Positions 43,991-54,230 of a stretch of 64,000 bases of DNA are shown here, in pieces. Position 1 is the first letter of the stretch. Each line of letters begins with the position of its first letter. The notes under the pieces are model-generated. The model was not told where the DNA came from, searched no databases, and saw only the letters and a list, made by a program, of their open reading frames with translations. This DNA comes from Trichobilharzia regenti. Lineage: Eukaryota; Platyhelminthes; Trematoda; Strigeidida; Schistosomatidae. A program made the translations under genes and the position numbers. The stretch is taken from NCBI GenBank assembly GCA_944472135.2, contig OX235262.1, positions 168,329,509 to 168,393,508 of the forward strand. The letters run 5' to 3'.

Positions 43991-44099
43991 AACTATGATT
44001 ATAATCACAAACATTTTAGTTTTAATTGCATTTCATACTATTATTATTATTCTATGCATTGACACATATTAATACTGTCGTGGCATCAATTTTGAGACA

Positions 44100-45780
44100 A
44101 AATATGTCAATCGATTCATGCATTGAGGTTAATCACATAACCAGGTATCTATCCAAGAAGAGAGCAACACAGATGAGACTTATAAAAGTGAGCTGAAGGA
44201 ACCTAATTTAAAAAGTGGTGATACACAGGAAACAGTGGGCTGATCACTTCAAAGGACTATAGAATCGACGACCCCCTGAAAATCGTCCAGAAATATCGCC
44301 AAAATCACGCACTCAACTACCACTGGACACAAATCTGCCAACAAAAGCAAAAATATTGATTGCGATCAAATTAGTGAAGAATTAGAAGGCAGCAGGACCA
44401 GAAAAAATTCTTACGAGTGCACTGAAAATGTATCAAGAGACAGTAGCAGATATACTGACGTCATTATCGCAAACAGTTTGGAAGAGAGGACAGGTGCCCA
44501 GCGATTGGAGGGGTGACTTACGCCTCTGCAAGAACTGACTGGCGTCGATTAATGCTCTTATCCGTGCCAAGTAAAATACAAAGTGGCATCATCCTGGACA
44601 GAATTAAAGATGCACTGGATGCAGAATTCCACCAGCCCTGAACAAGCTGGATACAAGAAAAGCACAACTCAACGCATCATCATCTAGTAGAGCATAGAAT
44701 GGTAGTAAAATCTCCATCTCAACTTCATCGGATTTGGGAAGGCTTCAACAGGACTGATCGTGAACTGATTTGGATATTACTTCAACACTATGAGGAATAC
44801 CAAATGTTTATCAACCTTATTCAACAGCTTTATGACTATGGCACGTATCAAGTGATCTACAGAAGCAAAATTAGTGAAGCCTCAGAAAAGAATACATGAG
44901 TAAGACAGAGCTGACTACCATGACAGATGATATCCCTGAACGTGGTGGGTTGGTTCATGTTCAACACCATACTAGGGTAGTGAGAAGATTGAGATAGGTA
45001 GGACCGATGAGAAGACTCTAGAAGATCTGGACTTTGAAGCCGATTTGTGTTTAATTTCATACAAACTCTTCAAGTAAATATGGAAATGATGGAGGGGATG
45101 AAAATAATCAACCAAACGTATCAACAGACACTGATCACAACCAAAAGAAGAAATTTGTACGATGGTTCTTTCTTCACTTATTTAGGAACCAGCCACAGGC
45201 AGAGAGTACGCATAGAGATGGCAAAACCAACCAGAATCAGGAGGGCAAGGAAAACACTCATCACTCTGAAATCAATTTGGAAATCTTCTGCACTCCAATC
45301 AGCATAAACAACAAAATTTCGATTTTCAATAGCGGTGTTAAAGTGAGTCAGTCAGTTCTTCTGAATGTGTCAGAAATTTGGTGTCTGGACACTAAAAACA
45401 ATTAAAACACGCTACTGTAGACTTTTATCAACAACTGTCTTCACTGGATGCAGATCAGATAAAAGACCAGAAAGGATTAGAAACAAGAAAATCTGGTAAC
45501 AGACCAGTCGACCACTCATCACCCTACAAGTATAGTGAAGAAAATGAATTTGGACTGGATACCAATTGAGGAGACCATCGGTTAACATTACGCACTAGGC
45601 TATCTGTCAAGTGAAACCTGAATAGAATACGACGAATTGGGGGTTTGTCCCCGGAGAGATAGTGTGATGAAGAAATGAGAGCCTCGGGACCAGGTAAAGA
45701 GGACTGCAGATAACAGGGTGGAATAGATATGTGCTGTTGAAGTCTTCTCTTCCACTAAGAGCTAAACGAAATTATGATTT
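44100..45780 (+). pseudogene. Degraded RTE-clade LINE
   Basis: Reverse transcriptase remnants: KNKKAAGPE-like segment near 44380, TVWKRGQVPSDWRG near 44480, LDRIKDALDAEF near 44600, and KTLEDLDFEADLCLIS near 45015-45060 (catalytic region). A post-RT region follows near 45230-45420 and a C-terminus near 45640-45750. Many stops are present. Confidence 0.65.
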
Positions 45781-45807
45781 AGTGAAGTAATACAATTGTA
45801 TACATTG

Positions 45808-46068
45808 TTATGCAAGATTAGTCAGTCTCTTCTTCTGCTCACGTAGATTTGCTGTTAGTCGTTTGATGGTGATTGCCTAAGCAAGACGTAGCAAGCTAGG
45901 TGGTTTCTTTTGTCTGGTGATTATTTTCAACGTCTTTAGATTGCTCACAATACGACCAGTATCCAATAGATGGAGAGCAGTTGCACCATTTAACGTCCGA
46001 AAGCCCGTTAATCTCAGATTCTTTAGCGATAACTCTTCTCTCGGTTCTTCAAATATGTAGGTTTTGAC
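45808..46068 (-). pseudogene. Unidentified host-like terminal exon with one internal stop
   Basis: On the minus strand a strong acceptor (CTCTTTTTTTCTTATTACAATAG) ends at 46069 and opens an 87-codon frame. It reads EEPREELSLKNLRLTGF, then TALHLLDTGRIVSNLKTLKI and QKKPPSLLRLA, a TAG (45877-45879), then AITIKRLTANLREQKKRLTN and TAA (45808-45810). The reading on both sides of the TAG looks like normal protein, so the TAG is probably a mutated CAG. I do not recognise the protein. The frame is Leu/Lys-rich, without transposon motifs. It lies between an RTE copy and a Penelope-like copy. Its upstream exons would have to lie antisense to the guanylate cyclase start, so it may be a displaced fragment. 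Confidence 0.5.
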
Positions 46069-46079
46069 CTATTGTAATA

Positions 46080-46810
46080 AGAAAAAAAGAGTGAAAATGA
46101 CCCAGTGGACTCAATTATACAAAATAATATAATTTACAAAATACCCTGCTGTGACTGTGAGTTAAGTCAACTAAGTGGGTCAATCAAACTAGTAGATCAG
46201 GGGTAGTCAGATTATCAGAAAATAAGAATTTAGCTAAGGTAAGAATGATTAACCCCGAGAACATAAGTAATTTAGAAAAAAGCTCAGCAATCGCAGTGCA
46301 CGCATTAACACACAACCACACATTAGGGTGGGAGAGGTTTAAAATTCTAAGAAGTAATATAGGTAAGTGGAGAGAGAGAGAGAGAGAGGTTGATTACTGA
46401 ATCCTTGTTCATTGAGTTCACACCCAACACATACAACAGAAATGACTCAATGCAAATACCAGAGATATGGATGATATTATTGCCACCAGTCAAATCGGAG
46501 AAGGATAATAAATAATCTTAAAATTCTTTTTCAATTCGAGCACATCACAACATTCTAACAAGTTACTTATTTTAAATATAAAATCAGTCATCTTTATTTC
46601 CCATCTGATTGTAACGGATCAATAACACTCCTATTATTATTATTATTATTATTTTAGATGTCTAATCATCAGGTTTTACTCATGTATATAAATGAAGCAA
46701 AAACCTTGTGGGAGTGGCTTGAGTTGATGATGAGCAGCAATAACTTGTGCTCGAAACGTGGTCATGAGTAAATATTTATCAAAATAAAATCTTATTTATA
46801 ATGGAGAAAT
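46080..46810 (+). mobile_element. Penelope-like element (subfamily B), 3' part
   Basis: The coding remnant 46138-46500 includes IPCCDCELSQLSG, then RFKILRSNIGKWRE and LITESLFIEFTPNTYNRND: the endonuclease/C-terminal region with a shift. Downstream, 46732-46763 has the terminal hairpin GAGCA...TGCTC followed by GAAAC and GTGGTC. The end is CATAATGGAG-like (ATAATGGAGAAATG, about 46798-46810). A (GA)n run sits at 46371-46388. Confidence 0.68.
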
Positions 46811-47034
46811 GAAAATAGGTGTTTTGCAATGCGAAATAAACATTACAGTAAAATAATTTAATAAAATATTACAGCAAAAACACAAATAAAACTAAAAGCT
46901 CTTATTATATTTCTACAATAGTCGAAAAACAACGGGCAAAAGTGATTGGCTAATTTTACAAATTAGAATAAAATAAATAGACAACAAATTATTGCTCAAT
47001 TATCACCGGACAATCTGAAAACGTGAAAATTTTT

Positions 47035-47102
47035 CTCTCTGGTATATAAAACTGCCCAAACATTAACATTTTGAATGCTTAGCTAAACAAAACAGCACAA
47101 CT
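47035..47102 (+). promoter_or_regulatory. Possible core promoter of guanylate cyclase gene
   Basis: GGTATATAAAACTGCC puts a TATA-like element about 58 bp before the ATG. The intervening sequence has no upstream ATG. Whether transcription really starts here cannot be told from sequence. Confidence 0.35.
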
Positions 47103-47894
47103 ATGTACGGATTAATCATTGTTGGCGTTCAACACTATGTGGAATCTAAATATGGCGAAGAATTATGGATGAAAATTGTTGAAAAATGTCATCTAGGCTT
47201 GTTAAGTTTTCAAACACAGAAAGTTTATTCTGATCATGTGTTGAAACGTTTATTTTGCTCATTAAGTGATGAAGTCGGCGAAAGTGTTGAACAGTTAACT
47301 TATCAAAGTGGTTTATATTTTGCAGCATTCACCTCAGATTATGGTTATGAAAATTTACTACGTGTTCAAGGCAGAGATTTCATCAGCTTTTTGCATAATT
47401 TAGATAATTTACACGAATATTTACGTTTTTCTTATCCAAAAATTAGACCACCATCATTTTCTATTGTTAAAGCGACACACAATTGTATCCGATTGAAGTA
47501 TTCAACTAAACGTGATGGTTATACGCATTATGTACGTGGGCAGTTGATTACCCTGGCTAAACGACTGTATGATTTAGATATAAGAGTTGAATTAATCGAT
47601 ATGAAAGTTGTTAATTACGTGTATCATACCACATATGATATATATGCACTGAATGATCGACATTGGATAGATCCACAAAAGTATTATGTTCAAAAACCAT
47701 TAGACAGTTGGGGGGATACAATTGCCAGTAATGAATTTTTCAATATATTTGCTTTTTCACTGCTAATTACAAAAGAAATGAGGATAAGGAAGGCGAGTAA
47801 TTCATTCCATAAACTGGATCCAACACTTGAAGGTTCAAGTTTCAGTGAAAAATTCCTCCTGTCTCGTCCATTTATTCATCCTTCTTTAGAAGAG
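47103..47894 (+). CDS. Soluble guanylate cyclase, exon 1 (heme-NO-binding domain)
   Basis: Encodes the gas-sensing N-terminus of a cytosolic guanylate cyclase, which makes cGMP when NO or O2 binds its heme. Residues 1-180 match the H-NOX domain: MYGLI at the start, FLHNLDNLHEYL with proximal His104, PKIRPPSF, and Y133-x-T135-x-R137 at the heme-propionate YxSxR motif (Thr for Ser). From about residue 210, EFFNIFAFSLLI begins the PAS-like HNOB-associated domain. The exon ends in phase 0 after HPSLEE at 47894, followed by donor GTAAGT; the open frame beyond is intron. The N-terminus (GVQHYVESKYGEELW) resembles invertebrate atypical cyclases of the Gyc-88E/89D type more than classical beta-1. Catalytic exons were not found downstream in this window. 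Confidence 0.9.
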
Positions 47895-48015
47895 GTAAGT
47901 TATTTTTGGTATACACCTTTTTGTTTTATTTCATTTTATTTCCACCTTGTTCATTTTTGTATGCAGCCTTGTTGCGAACTAAAGTGGCTAATCTCGTTTA
48001 TACGTGAATTCTACT
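47895..48015 (+). other. Start of guanylate cyclase intron 1
   Basis: Begins GTAAGT. The frame stays open by chance for about 75 codons, but its content (Phe/Cys-rich) does not continue the domain. Confidence 0.75.
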
Positions 48016-48665
48016 ATTATTATTGTTCCCTTGGGTTCCTAGTGGAACATAGAGCTAAAACTGCATGTCTCCACTTGCTTCTGTCTTCCTTCTGCTGTAC
48101 TTTTCACCTGCATCCATGTTAGTGCATACTCTTTCAACTCCTCTCCCTTCACACGGTCTCCTCCATGTCACCTTTGCACTGACGTCCCACTCGCCGCGCG
48201 CTTCCCTTTCGGGTTCCACTCGAGCAGTGGCCTGGCGCGCACGCGATGTCAACCAGCGGCCTCCTCAACGAGTGTCCAATCCATCCATCTCGATTTTCCC
48301 CTGCATATTTGTTGGTTGGCAATTGGTTCTTGTTTTGTTTGTTTGTTCCCAGCCATAGTTTCTTCTTAATGATTCTTTCCGGCCCGGCCATCTGATCTTC
48401 ATTATAGAGCGAAGACAGTTATTGATAAAGGTCTGCAACAGGCTGTTGGAAATGTTCTTTGTGACCCACTCGCCAGGTTTCTGATCCATATAGAAGAATT
48501 GACTGACTTGAGGTTTGTATTGAAAATCCGACTGAATTTTGTTGTTGATGCTGGCTGAGTGACGAAGATTTCCGGATTGATTTCAAGTTGATGAATGCGT
48601 TTCTCGCCTTCCCGACTCTCGCTCGATTTGACATCCTCGTCCGTTCCTCTTGTCGTTGACACAAT
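48016..48665 (-). mobile_element. RTE LINE 3' fragment in intron 1
   Basis: On the minus strand: DEDVKSSESREG-like start, LLYGSETWRVG, KIRWPGRKES, DGWIGHSLRRP, and the ending GTTCCACTAGGAACCCAAGG with ATT tail. It corresponds to the post-RT C-terminus of RTE copies and has frameshifts. It is antisense to the host gene. Confidence 0.72.
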
Positions 48666-48710
48666 GCCCCACTTATGCGTGAATAAAAATGGATAAAACA
48701 AATACAAACA

Positions 48711-48738
48711 TGTGTGTATGTATGTATGTATGTAGAGG
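48711..48738. repeat. TATG/TG microsatellite
   Basis: GTGTGTATG followed by repeated TATG units. Confidence 0.7.
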
Positions 48739-48739
48739 G

Positions 48740-49555
48740 GAATTCAGTTCACACAAATTAATATACATATAAAATACACTTACTAAGTGAGTTATAACTG
48801 TCCCAGAATACACAAATGAAGACGTACAGAATTGTTCGTAGTGATGAAGTCGTCCATTTTTGTGTATACAGTTACACATTCCACTTAAGAGTATGCCAAC
48901 AGCCCGCCTGAGGGTACTTGCAGAGAGAAAAGGAGATTGAAGCAAAGAATCCGAATGTGAATATACAGATCAGGTATGATCCAAAGATGATTGGCAATAG
49001 TGGAAAGCAAGAAGCTGGAGAGGGAAGTTGTGTCGTTCATACTGCACGCTGAACCAGATCTTGTCCTTATTCAATCTCAGTTGACAACCATAATGTGCAA
49101 TGAATTCGTTATTTTTACTATTTTACAATGGGTATATAATTTGATATTTTTCGGCCGCCACAGCCTCTCAGAAACTGGTATTTTAAAATGTTGACTTAAT
49201 CGATGAACAACCATTCTACACTTTTTGTGTTCATATTATTATTATAATGTTGGAAAAGATGGTCATCCGACTGGTCGTAATACTCTTATTTTAGTCGCTG
49301 AAATAAATACATGTTACCTGATGAGTATAAAGTATTCTCCCACTCTCGTTGATAAAACAACAGTATAATTGGATGGAGGGAGAGGAGGTGAAGCATACCA
49401 AGTGGGACCTGTCATCTACTTCATTGAAAGCAGAGTTGATCGGTGTGTATTACTCTAAATATCAATGAAAGAAAGAGGAATACATTAAGACCGATTCGCA
49501 TTCTGAACCTTATCTATATACGTTTCGAACCATTGAATCATCTAATATCATAAAC
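48740..49555. other. Nothing recognised
   Basis: AT-rich, no coding block or repeat signature identified. Presumably intronic. Confidence 0.35.
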
Positions 49556-49559
49556 CTTT

Positions 49560-50815
49560 TTTACAGGCAAAAAGATGAGATTGCAATGGGATCTGCCATG
49601 GGTCCACGGCTAGCAGACTGTTTCATAACAAGCCTATAGAATGACTCAGTTGCATCCTAGATGTGTGAAGGACGTCTTTGACTGGACACTACTAACTAGT
49701 ATTGTATGTCTAGTCCTCACTTTGGTGCAATGTGACCACCATTGTAGGTAGCTCACCATCACGGTGAACATTGATTTAATGATATTAGATGGTTGAAAGC
49801 AATCGGCAGGAAGCCTTGCTTGACCTAGGTTTCGTGCTAGTTGGCACTCACCAGTTAGCAAGGCGCATCTGCAACCTTGAAGGAACTCATGTGCTTTCTG
49901 GGATTCGAACCCGTGTCATCCAGTGCTGCAGTCAGAGATGATACCACTGAGCTATTCGGGCTCACGGTTTACTTCCTTTAGAACTGTAGTGGGTGCCTTG
50001 ATTGGACACTAGTAACGTCTAAATTGACATCTTTATTATCCATGATGACAGTCGTGATCTTAAACAATTGTTACAGATATTCAACAACTGCCATCCAGTA
50101 TCCAAGCTTGAGCTCGAAATAGGAAGTCAACCTAAAATTCCTTTTCTTGATGTCGGACTTACAAGAAGAGATGATGGAACTGTAACTAGGTCCATCTATA
50201 GGAAACCTACATGAAATGGCCAACTGACAAATGTGTACAGCCGGGTACCCATTAGTCGTAAATGAAGCCCAATTATATCTCTTGCTACTCGCGTCTGACG
50301 TGTCTGCATCCATGATACTCTAGATGGAGAATCACACTTTCTGGAAGAAATCTGCATCCAAAACGGATATCTACTAAGATTTGTTGATAAGAACAACAAA
50401 GAGGAAATTAAAAAAAAGATGTCAACCATGACAAAAGTGAAACTTTGCTTGGGCATTGACTTCAAAGGTGACTTACTCAGTGATATCCTTAGAGGAAGAA
50501 TTTTGGCCTCTTTAAGGAGAGATTTATTCATCTCTATCCTTGTGGAGCTTGGTACATTAGCCTTTCGTCTCATATCTTGTCTAAAAGGGTTCAAGAACAT
50601 TATCTCACATGTTTGCAAAAAGGTAGTAGGAGCTCTGGTCATTCCATTTCCACAAACGCCTCCTTCTTACAGGTAATCTACACAACGAAGAACAACCTGT
50701 CTGAAGCAATACACTTTCGTCTCCTTTGCACTGCTTAAGTTCTAGGCATTGGGATAGAGAAACCTGAGCTATGCAGTCAAAAGAAAATTACTCACACACT
50801 TCTACTGTCATGGTA
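49560..50815 (+). pseudogene. Penelope-like element (subfamily A), split by a SINE
   Basis: 49562-49640 reads QKDEIAMGSAMGPRLADCF, the Penelope RT segment before the catalytic box. After the SINE, 50040 onward continues LKQLLQIFNNCHPVS, then QPKIPFLDVGLTRRDDG, SIYRKPT-stop-NGQ and GIDFKGDLLSDILRGRI. An endonuclease remnant follows and a terminal LLLSW near 50805. Stops in several places show decay. Confidence 0.75.
49650..49965 (-). mobile_element. tRNA-derived SINE (family 4)
   Basis: On the minus strand it starts GAGCCCGAATAGCTCAGTGG (A-box) with CGGGTTCGAATCCC (B-box), followed by a body of about 240 bp. ACTGGACACTACTAA and TTGGACACTAGTAA on its two sides may be an imperfect target duplication inside the Penelope copy. 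Confidence 0.65.
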
Positions 50816-51104
50816 ACAACCTCTTTGATTTCTGCTGACTTGGTTTTTGTTTATTTGCATTTATAACTCCTTATAACTGCTGCATTTCTATAGAACTCTG
50901 GCAAAGTTAAACTTTAAGCACCACCAACTACCAATCAGCGAATAACGTCGAACGTACAAATCACGTGAAGGAGGCATTTTTGTGTATGCAATACATATAT
51001 TTATGAAATAATGCATGAAAACTGTAGACAAGTGTTACAGAGGATATCTTCCTCTCACTTGTGATAAAAATAGCTCTCAGTTTTAGGGTTGGAGTATAAA
51101 CAGA

Positions 51105-51300
51105 GTATAACTCCATTGTGGGCGAAATTTATTTTGATAAAGTCTGACACTGTTATACATTAATATTCGCTAGGCAATAAATTGTTCTGAAAACGTCATC
51201 AGTAAATATTACTGTATAACACTGTGAGACTTAATCAGAATAAATTTTACCCGCAATGGAATTATACTTTATCAAAGTGCACAAGTTTTATTCTTATATC
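51105..51300. repeat. Imperfect palindrome of Penelope-like 3' ends
   Basis: Arms about 51105-51168 (minus sense) and 51204-51268 (plus sense) share ATAACTCCATTG...GGC/CGCAATGGAATTAT and TTATTTTGATAAAG/CTTAATCAGAATAA. Between them the hairpin remnant GCAATAAATTGTTC (51173-51187) is followed by GAAAAC and GTCATCAGTAAATATTACTG. Confidence 0.65.
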
Positions 51301-51349
51301 TACAGAGTAATTTAACCACATTCTGTGACAGTAAATATTTAGGTCTTCT

Positions 51350-51490
51350 AACCCTAACAATAACCCTAATCTTTCCTGAACCTAATCTTTACGTGAAAAT
51401 ATGGCTAGACTAACCTTAATGTCGTCTATATTAGATTTACCTAACCCTAAACCATAACCTAATCTTTTCAAACCTAGGCAAGAAATCCTA
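51350..51490. repeat. Degenerate CCCTAA-rich stretch
   Basis: CTAACCCTAACAATAACCCT and later TAACCCTAAACCATAACC resemble the TTAGGG telomere repeat in degenerate form. It is too short and irregular to be a telomere. Confidence 0.4.
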
Positions 51491-51957
51491 TTTAATAACC
51501 TTACACTTAGATGAACATATTTTGATTGATGATGACAACATTACTTGGCAGGTTTCACTAACTAACTTGCTCAGTGAGTACTTCTAGGTCATTGGTGCGT
51601 TCACAATCCATTGGTAGTTAGTGGTGCTTAAAGTTTAACTTGGCCAAGACTCTTACATAACTCCATATTTCCCTTCGTTTTCACTTGCATCCTGATTACA
51701 ATTCATTCATTAAATTATTCACCACATTATGTAACTCTAATTCACTTGTTCAACTCACTTAATGCCTTGACTATTATTAACAACAACTATGTTTATGACA
51801 ACTCATCATTGTTTTACTAGCTTCTGTCATGACAAATAGTATATAAATGCAACTTTACAGATAAAGGAGGGAAATGAATTCACCGAAGGAGCTAATTTTC
51901 AATGATTTCATGCAAGCAGTTATTTGTAGAACCAACAGATGATAACTCAGCATAATC

Positions 51958-52195
51958 CTGTTTCGTCCAGCGGTGCTACATAATGAGCTGACTGACATCA
52001 AACAGCAGTCAAGAATTAGAAGTCAATTGGTAGATGGTGACTTGCAGTCGAACCAGAATACGCAGTGTCGTCCTATTCACCTGAATATATACCTGGATTC
52101 GGCAGTGAGTGATGATCTCCCTAACGAGGCTCAAACCCAGGGCTCACAGTTTTAAACGCCAAAGCGTTATCCACTAGACCACTTGGATCAAATTG
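51958..52195 (-). mobile_element. tRNA-headed SINE, alpha-like
   Basis: On the minus strand GTGGTCTAGTGGATAACGC and CCCTGGGTTTGAGCC give A- and B-box-like segments. The element ends with GCTGGACGAAACAGGATT, recalling the GGAC-GAAA half of the hammerhead. Confidence 0.6.
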
Positions 52196-52251
52196 GTCCA
52201 ATACCAAAATCGAGTATCAAATAATTATGATCGGATATTACTGAAAGACGG

Positions 52252-52545
52252 TGTAACAACAGAAGACAAGGGCTGGCAACAGATCGTTTTATTATGAAAA
52301 TCAACACGTATTTATACATATTTCACATACATTATTATAGCTTATGCAAGTAGACAAGCGCAGTCATCTGATTGGTTGTTTATCAGAAGTTAGGCAGACA
52401 AACGCAGGCTTCTGATTGGTTGTTTCGGGATTCCTCGACAAATAGAGTTCTCTATCTGCGAATCATATTTTGCCACGTTAACTTTGCTGTGATTGGTTGT
52501 TGAATCAGCCTTGCTCATATTTTCTCACGGCCTGCTCTCACCACA
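52252..52545 (-). repeat. Solo LTR of gypsy A family
   Basis: TGTAACAACAGAAGACAAGG to CTCACCACA, 294 bp, aligns with 21607-21921. It is flanked by a perfect ACGG duplication (52248-52251 and 52546-52549). No internal sequence is present, as expected after LTR-LTR recombination. Confidence 0.85.
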
Positions 52546-52969
52546 ACGGTACAAAATATTTCAAAAATAAATTGAAGATATCTGACTTGTGCTTCAAGGA
52601 CACATATTAAAGCAATTTAAATGCATTCTGGTAGATTCTTGTCATCAGTATGAAAATATCAGGTGTAATTGTAAAACTGTCTTGATAGAAGAATATAGAG
52701 AAGAACTACAAAAACTGATGAATGACAAAAGACTGATAGTTACAAGACCTGATGAAGGCTCTGTAGTGGTCCTACTTCACAGTAATGATTATATTTATAA
52801 AAACGATGACTGATGTATACTGCGAGACAAGCAAACGTTTCAAAATTTGGAGGAGAAAAAAGATGTCAATCATAAAATAACAACTGAAATAACCAGAGAT
52901 TTACAGAAGCCTAAGAAAGAACACATATTTTCCGCATTATTGACGTAAGTAAAAAAACCTGGGCACTGT

Positions 52970-53600
52970 GGTAGAGTAAGACTCCATAATGGATAAAAAC
53001 TTTTATTTTGATGAAATCATACAGTGTTGTTGTGCAGTAATATTTACTGATGACAATGGTTTGAGCGCAATTTATTGCTGCTCATAATCACATCAGGATA
53101 CAACACACCCAACTTTCTAACTTCATTCATATACATGAGCAAAAATTGATTAGTCATCTGAATAAAATCAATATAAGATAAAGGACGTTCGGAAATAATA
53201 ATATTAGTGTTATCAATAAATTACAATCAGATAGGAAATACGATAAATTTATAAAAAAATAAATAAATAAATAACTTGCTAGAATGTTATAATCTGAATT
53301 GAAATACATTTTAACACTATTTATTATCCTCCTCTAATTTGACTGGTAATAATATCTTCCATAACTCTCGTGTCAGCGTTGAGTCATTTCTGTTGCACGT
53401 GTTGGGTGAAGTAGACACGATGAAGCAGAATTCAGTGACCAACCCCTCTCTATCTCCGCCTACCTATATTACTTTCTAGAATTTCGACTGTTCCCCACCC
53501 AGCCTATTGTGTGTTTGTGTGTTAATTCATGCACTGCGATTGCTGAGCTTTTTTTCTAAATCACATATCTTCACGGGTGGGATCAATTCTTCTAACCTTA
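52970..53600 (-). mobile_element. Inverted Penelope-like 3' fragment
   Basis: Reads right to left. A C-terminal coding remnant near 53560-53330 (CSAIAVHELTHKHTIGWVG-like) is followed by the hairpin GAGCAGC...GCGCTC (53063-53083), TTGTCATCAGTAAATATTAC and an end at about 52985 (CATTATGGAGTC). It separates the two RT halves of the plus-strand copy. Confidence 0.65.
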
Positions 53601-53989
53601 GCTACGATAGTTGATCACCAATATTCCCTATCGTAGCAGATATCTTTATGAACAGCTAAGAAAATATTGCTCTTAATACATTTAATCTTACTCCAAAAAT
53701 ACGGTGGAGATATGTTGATGACACTTTCACTGTGTTAAAAACAGAATATTTCTCTAGCGTCTTCACACATATAAATAAACTCCCTGGTAAGGGGAATAAA
53801 ATTCACATTTGATTGGGGAAATGAACAAGGAGAATTAGCTATGTTAGATTATAAGATGAAACGAGCAGCAGCATTTTTTGGGGAAATGCTTATTTTATGT
53901 TATTTTCTGATTTTATGATAGGAAATATGAAAACTCGATGGGCTTTTAAGTACATTTACTGACTGAAGATATTTCCCCCCGATTACATC

Positions 53990-54230
53990 GGCTGGTGGTC
54001 GTGCTAAAATCACGAAATGGTAGAAGTTAGTATTTATGGGCTAGCCATTGAATCGGGTCCCAGTGGCTGAAATGTATACGAGTTTGGCTTGTAATCGGAA
54101 GGTCCTGCGTTCGAACTCCCCGTAGTGGGTGCGTACTGCCGATGATCCCAAACTAGGAAGAAACAGCTATCCATTACTCCACTGCTGGCGTTTATAAAAA
54201 GCCAACGTATTCTGCTAATTCATCTCATCC
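53990..54230 (+). mobile_element. Alpha-type SINE with hammerhead relic
   Basis: The leader GCTAAAATCACGAAATGG is followed by the tRNA-like head GGTCCCAGTGGCTGAAATG, B-box-like TGCGTTCGAACTCC, then the hammerhead segment and a short tail. Confidence 0.65.
54127..54180 (+). ncRNA. Hammerhead ribozyme relic
   Basis: GGTGCGTACTG-C-CGATGA, stem II TCC-CAAACTA-GGA, AGAAAC, AGCTATC then CATTACTCC. The first box has C for U in CUGAUGA. Stem II is three pairs, and the strands around GCGTA and TTAC give a weak stem I. Probably inactive. Confidence 0.45.

Noticed and set aside
47895..48122. C-terminal extension of the guanylate cyclase frame
   Set aside because: It begins with a strong GTAAGT donor, its content leaves the domain sequence and it runs into an RTE fragment.
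49900..49965. Functional tRNA gene
   Set aside because: A- and B-box-like sequences are present on the minus strand, but the acceptor and anticodon stems do not close and a SINE body follows. The same holds for the other tRNA-like heads.
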